A DNA stretch of 5,070 nt from Rhodobacterales bacterium UBA3089 (GTDB lineage: Bacteria; Pseudomonadota; Alphaproteobacteria; Rhodobacterales; Rhodobacteraceae), in the NCBI GenBank assembly GCA_002367255.1, contig DFBD01000075.1:814-5883 (forward strand), given 5' to 3'. The notes beneath the pieces were generated by a model. That model saw only the letters and a program-made list of their open reading frames with translations, ran no database searches and was not told the origin of the DNA. The position numbers and the translations under genes were made by a program. Shown here in pieces: positions 1 through 5,070 of the stretch (its first letter is position 1; each line of letters begins with the position of its first letter).

Positions 1-1115
1 TTTTGCTGGAAGCCCAGCGTTTGGGTTTCGGCGCGTCTGGCCGAAATGGTGGGCAAGTCGGGTCTGGCCAGCGGGTTGAACAGGACGATCTGGAAAAGAT
101 GGTCGGCAAGGATCACGCGCGACAACTTTGGGATATGGGCGAGGAGTCGAAATCCACTGTTCGGGAATTGATTGCCAAGCATGATATTGCCTGCGGATAT
201 AAATCCGGCGTTTTACATGCCGAACTGAAGCGCAAGCATCTGCATCACACGAAAGCTTACGTCGAAAAGCTACAGACAGAATATGGCTACGAGCAGATCG
301 AATTTATGGAGGAGGCCTCGCTTCGCTCGGCGGTCGGGACTGGGGCCTATTGCGGCGGTTCTATGGACCGGGGCGCGGGGCATTTGCATCCGCTGAACTT
401 TGCGCTGGGGCTGGCGCGTGCTTGTGTAGCAGCGGGGGTTCGGGTGTTTGAAGAAACACGGGTGACGGAAGTGAAGCGGGGCGATCCAGCGGAGGTTCTA
501 ACCGGCGCGGGCAAAGTTACGGCCAAGTTCGTGGCGCTGGGGGCGAATGGATATCTCGGCAATCTGGAACCCCAAATTGCCACCCGCGTTATGCCGATTA
601 ACAACTTTATAGTAGCCACCGAACCTTTGGGCGAAGATATGGCGCGAAGCCTGATCCGTGACGACATCGCAATCGCGGACAGCAAGTTCGTCGTGAACTA
701 TTTCCGCTTGTCCGAGGACAACCGGATGCTGTTTGGCGGAGGGGAGAGTTATGGTTATAAGTTCCCCAAAAACCTCGTCGATAAAGCCCGCAAACCGATG
801 TTGGAGATATACCCGCAACTGGCCGACACGCGCATAGATTATGCCTGGGGCGGAACGCTGGGGATCACTATGAACCGCATGCCGGATTTCCGCCGGCTGA
901 CCCCGAATATCCTGTCAGCTTCGGGGTATTCCGGCCACGGGGTGGCGATGGCGACACTGGCAGGAAAACTGATGGCCGAGGCGATCAGCGGAACGGCAGA
1001 GCGCTTCGATATTATGGCAAATGTACCCACATCCCGCTTCCCGGGCGGGGCGGGCCTGCGTACACCGCTTTTGATTCTTGCGATGCTTTGGTTCAGCTTG
1101 CGGGATCGGCTGTAA
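1..1115 (+). CDS. puuB: FAD-dependent amine oxidoreductase, gamma-glutamylputrescine oxidase (PuuB) family, 5' truncated
   Basis: This is the C-terminal 370 residues of a DAO-type flavoenzyme; the frame is open at the left edge. The TTG at position 3 is an internal leucine, not a start. The visible part opens with LEAQRLGFGASGRNGGQ, which matches the segment just after the Rossmann fold in E. coli PuuB (LEASRIGFGASGRNGGQ, near residue 56 of 426). About 55 residues, including the GxGxxG dinucleotide motif, therefore lie outside the window. Further matches are a GGxxHPLN stretch (GAGHLHPLNFALG), a MP..N substrate-side segment, and the C-terminal FAD-closing region with SRMP/NRMPDFRRL, GYSGHGVA and the LAGKLMAEAI helix. 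The protein ends in SLRDRL, as PuuB nearly does. PuuB oxidises gamma-glutamylputrescine to the aldehyde with release of ammonia and H2O2, in the cytoplasm. Relatives act on other amines or amino acids, so the family is secure but the substrate is not. Arginine codons are mixed, unlike oppA. No convincing terminator follows. Confidence 0.88.
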   Translation, partial: LLEAQRLGFGASGRNGGQVGSGQRVEQDDLEKMVGKDHARQLWDMGEESKSTVRELIAKHDIACGYKSGVLHAELKRKHLHHTKAYVEKLQTEYGYEQIEFMEEASLRSAVGTGAYCGGSMDRGAGHLHPLNFALGLARACVAAGVRVFEETRVTEVKRGDPAEVLTGAGKVTAKFVALGANGYLGNLEPQIATRVMPINNFIVATEPLGEDMARSLIRDDIAIADSKFVVNYFRLSEDNRMLFGGGESYGYKFPKNLVDKARKPMLEIYPQLADTRIDYAWGGTLGITMNRMPDFRRLTPNILSASGYSGHGVAMATLAGKLMAEAISGTAERFDIMANVPTSRFPGGAGLRTPLLILAMLWFSLRDRL

Positions 1116-1173
1116 TTTTCGGTCTGTTTTCACGGTATGTTCTGCATCCTTCCTGTGCAAAGTAGATGAAACG

Positions 1174-1179
1174 TAGAAT
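1174..1179 (+). promoter_or_regulatory. possible -10 box of the opp operon promoter
   Basis: TAGAAT differs from the TATAAT consensus at one base and lies in the gap before oppA. A start about seven bases downstream would fall inside the palindrome at 1184-1199, a usual arrangement for a repressor operator. No good -35 hexamer is present at 16-18 bases upstream (closest is TTCCTG at 1150), so the call is weak. A rival is TTGACA at 1272-1277, a perfect -35 consensus, but it has only poor -10 partners (TCTAAA at 1297-1302 with a 19-base spacer). Confidence 0.25.
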
Positions 1180-1183
1180 AATC

Positions 1184-1211
1184 AAAGGTTTTTACCTTTA
1201 CGATGGGTAAA
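1184..1211. promoter_or_regulatory. palindrome with a third overlapping half-site, possible operator or leader hairpin
   Basis: AAAGGT (1184-1189) and ACCTTT (1194-1199) form a perfect 6-base inverted repeat around TTTT. The overlapping TTTACC (1191-1196) also pairs with GGTAAA (1206-1211) across nine bases. As DNA this could bind a dimeric regulator next to the candidate -10 box. As RNA the two pairings exclude each other because they share ACC. No known regulator motif is recognised, and six-base arms in AT-rich DNA can occur by chance. Confidence 0.35.
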
Positions 1212-1315
1212 TAGTTGAAAGCGAGGAGACGGTGAGGCAATCTACTGCGATGGTTTGTGCAGTTTTAGAGTTTGACATAACGCCAGCACCGCACAATCTA
1301 AAAAATGAAACTAAC

Positions 1316-1321
1316 GGAGGA
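1316..1321 (+). promoter_or_regulatory. ribosome binding site of oppA
   Basis: GGAGGA is a near-perfect Shine-Dalgarno sequence ending six bases before the ATG at 1328. It decides the start of oppA: an in-frame GTG at 1232 would add 32 residues in front of the signal peptide and is not needed. Confidence 0.9.
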
Positions 1322-1327
1322 AGTAAA

Positions 1328-2956
1328 ATGAGCTATTTTGCCAAATCATTGGCAGCAGGCTTCGTCGTAGCGTCCATCGCAGCAGCACCCGTGCTCGCAG
1401 CAGGCACGCACCCGACAACGGGCGAAGCATTAGCTGATGACCAAACATTCACGTATCGTGTTCTTGACGAGCATAGCTCGGTTGATCCGCAGATTGTCGA
1501 AGACGTAAGCGGCTCTGACATCGTGCGTGACCTTTTTGAAGGTCTTATGAATCAGGATGCCGATGGTAATCTGGTCCCGGGTGTTGCAACCGGCTTCACT
1601 ACAAACGATGCGAAAAATGTTTACACATTCACATTACGGGACAATGCTAAATGGTCTGACGGCAAGCCTGTAACCGCTGGTGATTTCGTTTACGCATGGC
1701 AACGTCTTGCTAACCCTGAAACAGCATCGCCATACTCGTGGTTCGCTGAAATCATGTCGATTGAGGGCGTTGGTCCGGTTCTTGCCGGTGAAGCAGACCC
1801 ATCGACATTGGGTGTAACGGCGCTTGACGATCACACACTTGAAGTTCGTCTGACAGCTTCGCTGCCTTACTTTGCGCTTATGACAACTCACAGTTCTACC
1901 TTCCCGTCCCCACAATGGACGATTGAAGAGCATGGTGGCGACTGGACAAAACCTGAAAACATCGTTTCCAACGGTGCATATGTTCTGACCGAGCATATCC
2001 CGAACGAGCGTTCGGTACGTGAACGTAACCCAATGTACTGGAACAACGATGCAACTATCATCGAGAAAACTGTTGCGCTGGTTATCAACGACGAAAACAC
2101 CGCTTTGACTCGTTTCTTGGCTGGTGAGCTGGACCGTACAGAAGTTCCAGCAGGTCAGTATCCGCGTCTTAAAGCGGAATATCCTGATAACGCGATTTCG
2201 TTCCCGCGTTTGTGTAGCTACTATTACACATTCAACTTGTCGGACAGCGGTCCAGAAGCGTTCCAGGACGTACGTGTTCGTCAGGCGCTTTCCTATGCGA
2301 TCGATCGTAACGTAGTTACAGATCAAGTTCTTCAGGGTGGCCAGTTTGCGGCTTATACCTTCACACCAGGCGCAACAGCCGGGTTCGAAGTTCCTGACGT
2401 TCCTTACGCAAGCATGACACAAGCCGAGCGTGATGCGAAAGCCGTCGAGCTGTTGGCAGAAGCCGGTTACGGTGCTGACAACCCGCTGTCTTTCAACATG
2501 CTGTACAACACATCCGAGGGTCACAAGAAAATCGCTATCGCGATGTCCCAGATGTGGAAACAGAAACTTGGCGTAACCGTTGAGTTGGCGAACATGGAAT
2601 GGAAAACATTCCTCGAAGTTCGTGGCCAGCAGGACTTCGATCTTGCACGTGGCGCATGGTGTGGTGATTATAACGAGGCGTCTACATTCCTCGACCTGGT
2701 GACATCCGGTTCAGGTTACAACGATGGCAAATTCTCTAATGCCGAAGTTGACGCGTTGATGGCTTCTGCGAAAACTATGTCTGACGCAACTGCCAACTAC
2801 ACACGTGTAGAACAGATCATGGCTGACGAAATGCCTGTCATTCCTGTGTACCACTATACAAATGTGTACATGATGAGCGATAGCATCAGTAACTGGCCTG
2901 TTCAAAATGTTGAGCAAAACTGGTATTCGCGCGAGCTTTATAAAGCCGCCGAGTAA
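1328..2956 (+). CDS. oppA: oligopeptide ABC transporter, periplasmic substrate-binding protein OppA
   Basis: This protein binds oligopeptides in the periplasm and hands them to the OppBC channel. It has 542 residues against 543 for E. coli OppA, and is an SBP_bac_5 family member. The start at 1328 is fixed by GGAGGA and by an immediate Sec signal peptide: K6, a hydrophobic core at about 8-20, and likely cleavage after VLA (residue 24) or the next alanine. There is no lipobox cysteine. OppA hallmarks run in order: DLFEGLM, the AKWSDGKPVTAGDFVYAWQR signature (about 106-125), NIVSNGAY, LCSYYYTFN, YNTSEGHKK and WCGDYNE. D447 aligns with E. coli mature Asp419, which binds the peptide amino group. 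The only two cysteines, C296 and C445, align with the E. coli C271-C417 disulfide, so this bond is probably conserved. Arginine is CGT at about 18 of 20 positions, a sign of high expression. Peptide-binding specificity cannot be read from sequence, and a murein-tripeptide role (as in MppA) is possible but less likely beside oppBCD. Confidence 0.96.
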   Translation: MSYFAKSLAAGFVVASIAAAPVLAAGTHPTTGEALADDQTFTYRVLDEHSSVDPQIVEDVSGSDIVRDLFEGLMNQDADGNLVPGVATGFTTNDAKNVYTFTLRDNAKWSDGKPVTAGDFVYAWQRLANPETASPYSWFAEIMSIEGVGPVLAGEADPSTLGVTALDDHTLEVRLTASLPYFALMTTHSSTFPSPQWTIEEHGGDWTKPENIVSNGAYVLTEHIPNERSVRERNPMYWNNDATIIEKTVALVINDENTALTRFLAGELDRTEVPAGQYPRLKAEYPDNAISFPRLCSYYYTFNLSDSGPEAFQDVRVRQALSYAIDRNVVTDQVLQGGQFAAYTFTPGATAGFEVPDVPYASMTQAERDAKAVELLAEAGYGADNPLSFNMLYNTSEGHKKIAIAMSQMWKQKLGVTVELANMEWKTFLEVRGQQDFDLARGAWCGDYNEASTFLDLVTSGSGYNDGKFSNAEVDALMASAKTMSDATANYTRVEQIMADEMPVIPVYHYTNVYMMSDSISNWPVQNVEQNWYSRELYKAAE

Positions 2957-2971
2957 CAACTCGCTTTGAAC

Positions 2972-3004
2972 TGAAACACCGCGCATATCCTGTGCGGTGT
3001 TTCG
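2972..3004 (+). terminator. strong intercistronic hairpin after oppA (attenuating terminator or mRNA stabiliser)
   Basis: GAAACACCGC (2973-2982) pairs perfectly with GCGGTGTTTC (2994-3003). The stem continues inward through a G-U, C-G and A-U pair to a 5-base loop (TATCC, 2986-2990), and one more U-G pair can be added outside. It starts 16 bases after the oppA stop. The bases that follow (GCTATTTGTC) are not a proper U tract, so it is unlikely to stop all transcription. Partial termination, or protection of the oppA message from 3' decay, would give more OppA than OppB and OppC, as is common in ABC transporter operons. Confidence 0.7.
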
Positions 3005-3014
3005 CTATTTGTCA

Positions 3015-3035
3015 GTTCGGTACAATACGCCGAAC
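3015..3035 (+). other. second, weaker intercistronic hairpin before oppB
   Basis: GTTCGG (3015-3020) and CCGAAC (3030-3035) form a perfect 6-base stem around a 9-base loop, 10 bases after the first hairpin. It ends 24 bases before the oppB start, just upstream of the weak ribosome site, and could affect mRNA processing or oppB translation. The stem is short, so its role is uncertain. Confidence 0.4.
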
Positions 3036-3059
3036 GGAAATTTCTCATAGGTTTGCGAC

Positions 3060-3983
3060 ATGCTTAACTACGTGATCAAAAGGATAGCTATCGCTATTCC
3101 GACGATGCTGATTCTGATCATTATTTCCTTCCTGTTGATGCACTCTGCACCAGGTGGGCCATTCACTTCGGAACGTCCTTTACCACCGCAAGTTCTGGCA
3201 AATATCGAGGCGAAATACGGTCTCGACCAGCCATTATGGCGACAGATGGTAAACTACGTCTGGGGTGTTACGACCGAATTCGATTTCGGACCTTCCTTCA
3301 AATACAAAGACCGGACAGTTAACGAGATTATCGGCCAAGGCTTCCCGATCACGTTGAAATATGGCTTCTGGTCGTTTGTTTTCGCTATCGGCATTGGCAT
3401 CCCGCTCGGCGCGATTGCCGCGATCCGCCAGAACACATGGATCGATTATCTTGCTGTTGGTGTTTCCATCGGCGCACAGGTTTTGCCGAACTTCGTTATG
3501 GCCCCGCTGTTGGTGATAACATTTACCCTGTGGCTAGGCTGGCTTCCCGGAGGGGGCTGGAGTGGCGGCTCGATCGAATACCTCATAATGCCAGTGATCG
3601 CGCTTTCGACCAGCTATATGGCCTCGATTGCTAGGATTACGCGTTCCTCCATGCTTGAGGTGTTAAACAGTAACTTTATCCGAACCGCTAAAGCAAAGGG
3701 GCTGCCATCACGCACTATTTTGCTGCGCCATGCGCTCAAACCATCAATGCTGCCAGTGATTTCGTACCTCGGGCCTGCATTTGTTGGGCTGATCACCGGT
3801 TCGGTCGTAATCGATATCTACTTCTCGACAGGCGGCATGGGGTATTTCTTCGTGAACTCGGCCACGAACCGTGACTATTCGGTGATGATGGGTATTACGA
3901 TTCTGGTTGGTTTTCTAACCATTATGTTCAGTTTGGTTGTCGATCTGCTTTATGCATGGATCGATCCCAAGATTCGTTACTAA
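3060..3983 (+). CDS. oppB: oligopeptide ABC transporter, inner-membrane permease OppB
   Basis: OppB forms half of the peptide channel in the inner membrane, paired with OppC. It has 307 residues against 306 in E. coli, with near-identical blocks: an N-terminal helix followed by APGGPFTSERPLPP and NIEAKYGL, then DFGPSFKYKD, WLPGGGW and the ending YAWIDPKIRY. Six membrane segments can be seen at about 9-28, 101-122, 130-160, 174-192, 233-256 and 276-299. The EAA-type coupling loop lies at about 208-232 (RTAKAKGLPSRTILLRHALKP, with the conserved G214), where the ATPases dock. The ATG at 3060 is preceded only by a weak AGG eight bases upstream, so translation may be modest compared with oppA. The gene follows oppA by 103 bases and is 10 bases from oppC. 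DppB or other family permeases are alternatives, but the motifs favour OppB. Confidence 0.96.
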   Translation: MLNYVIKRIAIAIPTMLILIIISFLLMHSAPGGPFTSERPLPPQVLANIEAKYGLDQPLWRQMVNYVWGVTTEFDFGPSFKYKDRTVNEIIGQGFPITLKYGFWSFVFAIGIGIPLGAIAAIRQNTWIDYLAVGVSIGAQVLPNFVMAPLLVITFTLWLGWLPGGGWSGGSIEYLIMPVIALSTSYMASIARITRSSMLEVLNSNFIRTAKAKGLPSRTILLRHALKPSMLPVISYLGPAFVGLITGSVVIDIYFSTGGMGYFFVNSATNRDYSVMMGITILVGFLTIMFSLVVDLLYAWIDPKIRY

Positions 3984-3987
3984 GGGG
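3984..3987 (+). promoter_or_regulatory. ribosome binding site that decides the oppC start
   Basis: GGGG directly overlaps the end of the oppB stop region and sits six bases before the ATG at 3994. An in-frame ATG at 3937 lies inside oppB and would add 19 residues (MSICFMHGS...) unlike any OppC amino terminus, so 3994 is preferred. Confidence 0.7.
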
Positions 3988-3993
3988 CTGGAA

Positions 3994-4926
3994 ATGATTG
4001 TAGCAAATAAAGAAAAAATTGCTGAAATGGCTGAAAATCTGTCGGGCCTTGATGCTGTGGATGGCCGGTCTTTGTGGGCGGATGCGCGGCGTCGTTTTAC
4101 GCATAACAAGGCTGCGGTTGTCAGTCTTGTTGTTCTGTCAATGATCGTGATTTTTTCATTCGTAGGGCCATACTTTGCAGTTTGGTCGAACGAGGAAATC
4201 GATTGGGCCGTGATGGGATCTGCCGCCACAAAAGGTATGCCATCCTTCGAAACAGGGCACTTTTTTGGCACTGACGACCTTGGCCGTGATATTTTCTCGC
4301 GTGTAGCGCAAGGAACGCAAATCTCGTTGATGGTTGGTGTTGTAGGCGCGTTCATTGCGGTGTTGGTTGGCACGCTTTATGGCGCGATTGCGGGCTATGT
4401 AGGGGGACGCACAGACCAGATTATGATGCGTACTGTGGACATTCTGATGGCCATTCCGTTCATGTTTGTTTTGATCCTGATGCTGGTGGTTTTCGGGCGT
4501 TCCATCGGGATGCTGTTCGTTGGCATCGGCCTTCTGGCGTGGCTGGATATGAGCCGTATCGTTCGTGGCCAAACCTTGTCGATCAAAAACAAGGAATTCA
4601 TCGAGGCCGCACGGGCAACCGGGGTGTCCGGCTTTAAAATTATTGTCAGACATATCGTTCCCAATCTGTTGGGCGTGGTTGCAGTTTACGCAACGTTGCT
4701 GGTGCCGGGCATGATCCTGACCGAAAGCTTCATCTCGTTCCTTGGTTTGGGCGTGCAAGAACCCAACACCAGTTGGGGCGCCTTAATATCCGAAGGGGCA
4801 GGCACAATTCAGTATGACACCGAATGGCAATTGCTGTTCCCGCTGGCGTTCTTTGTAACCAGCCTTTTTTGTTTCTATTTCATTGGCGATGGTCTGCGTG
4901 ACGCGCTGGACCCGAAAGATAGGTAG
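3994..4926 (+). CDS. oppC: oligopeptide ABC transporter, inner-membrane permease OppC
   Basis: OppC is the second channel subunit, partnering OppB. From the ATG at 3994 it has 310 residues, against 302 in E. coli. The cytoplasmic amino end carries GRSLWADARRRFTHNKAAV, the OppC_N signature, followed by the first membrane segment at about 40-62. A periplasmic stretch ends in HFFGTDDLGRDIFSR (F90 to about R102), the hallmark of the DppC/OppC group. The remaining segments begin near 110. The coupling loop EAARATG...VRHIVPN runs from about 204 to 226 with the conserved G210, preceded by DMSRIVRGQTLS. The end, FIGDGLRDALDPKDR, is identical to E. coli OppC as I recall it. The periplasmic part between about residues 63 and 90 is a little longer than in E. 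coli. The gene lies 10 bases after oppB and 6 before oppD, so it is translated from the same message. Confidence 0.96.
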   Translation: MIVANKEKIAEMAENLSGLDAVDGRSLWADARRRFTHNKAAVVSLVVLSMIVIFSFVGPYFAVWSNEEIDWAVMGSAATKGMPSFETGHFFGTDDLGRDIFSRVAQGTQISLMVGVVGAFIAVLVGTLYGAIAGYVGGRTDQIMMRTVDILMAIPFMFVLILMLVVFGRSIGMLFVGIGLLAWLDMSRIVRGQTLSIKNKEFIEAARATGVSGFKIIVRHIVPNLLGVVAVYATLLVPGMILTESFISFLGLGVQEPNTSWGALISEGAGTIQYDTEWQLLFPLAFFVTSLFCFYFIGDGLRDALDPKDR

Positions 4927-4932
4927 TCGCAC

Positions 4933-5070
4933 ATGAGCTTACTTGAAGTTAAAAACCTGAGCGTAGAATTTTCGACTCCAGACGGTACAGTACGTGCCGT
5001 GAATAACGTTAGTTTCAACCTCGAAGAAGGGAAAACACTGGCCATCGTTGGTGAATCCGGCTCGGGCAAA
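4933..5070 (+). CDS. oppD: oligopeptide ABC transporter ATP-binding protein OppD, 3' truncated by the window
   Basis: Only the first 46 codons are present. The amino end [18 protein letters not shown] followed by RAVNNVSF is typical of OppD/DppD ATPases, whose A-loop region sits here. The Walker A motif GESGSGK occupies residues 40-46, and the window stops at its lysine. The protein would bind ATP on the cytoplasmic face and dock on the OppB-OppC coupling loops, with OppF as the expected partner. The start lies 6 bases after the oppC stop; an AGG at 4921-4923 inside the end of oppC, nine bases from the ATG, is the likely ribosome site. The E. coli protein has an extra amino-terminal stretch of roughly 16 residues that is absent here. 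Position in the operon makes OppD much more likely than OppF. Confidence 0.92.
   Translation, partial: MSLLEVKNLSVEFSTPDGTVRAVNNVSFNLEEGKTLAIVGESGSGK

Noticed and set aside
1116..1160. Terminator for the flavoenzyme gene
   Set aside because: There are T-rich stretches but no stem of useful length next to them.
1137..1169. A 10-codon upstream open frame (ATG at 1137) as a leader peptide
   Set aside because: There is no ribosome site before it, no run of regulatory codons, and no attenuator-like structure directly after it.
1634..2524. A 296-codon open frame on the - strand inside oppA
   Set aside because: It lies wholly within a gene with clear homology and strong codon bias, which keeps the opposite strand open. 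Its translation is rich in Cys, Arg and Val and shows no recognisable domain or ribosome site.
3021..3026. TACAAT as a -10 box for an internal promoter before oppB
   Set aside because: It is a one-mismatch -10, but the sequence 16-18 bases upstream (TGTTTC region) lacks a -35 and belongs to the strong hairpin.
4156..4758. A 200-codon open frame on the - strand inside oppC
   Set aside because: The translation is His-, Gln- and Asn-rich low-complexity protein, as expected for the complement of a membrane protein gene. No family is recognised.

Overview
The window is ordinary chromosomal sequence from a Gram-negative bacterium. It holds the 3' end of an amine-oxidising flavoenzyme gene followed by the first four genes of an oligopeptide permease operon, all on the + strand. 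The Gram-negative assignment rests on a Sec-exported, non-lipidated periplasmic binding protein (no lipobox cysteine) and on very close family resemblance to the enterobacterial OppABCD and PuuB proteins. My best guess at lineage is a proteobacterium, possibly an alphaproteobacterium of the Rhodobacter/Roseobacter type. That guess comes from general impression of the protein sequences and cannot be proved from the window.

Layout. Positions 1-1115 carry a 5'-truncated FAD-dependent oxidoreductase of the gamma-glutamylputrescine oxidase (PuuB) family. Positions 1116-1327 are a 212-base intergenic leader holding a perfect short palindrome, a possible -10 box and the strong Shine-Dalgarno sequence of oppA. 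Positions 1328-2956 are oppA (periplasmic binding protein). Positions 2957-3059 are a 103-base gap with two hairpins, the first a strong 13-pair stem. Positions 3060-3983 are oppB and 3994-4926 are oppC (the two membrane permeases). From 4933 to the window end is the start of oppD (ATPase), cut exactly at the Walker A lysine. Gene order and spacing match the classical oppABCDF operon, so the rest of oppD and probably oppF should lie downstream.

How it works. OppA captures peptides in the periplasm and delivers them to the OppB-OppC channel. OppD, with a presumed OppF, hydrolyses ATP to drive import. The hairpins after oppA sit where many ABC operons have a structure that lets the binding protein be made in excess of the membrane subunits. 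The very strong CGT bias for arginine in oppA also points to high expression. The upstream flavoenzyme is separated by a promoter-sized gap and is probably a separate transcription unit; a nitrogen-scavenging link between the two is only a suggestion.

I found no RNA genes, mobile elements, CRISPR arrays or clearly novel system. The most useful second-look items are the regulatory structures flanking oppA.
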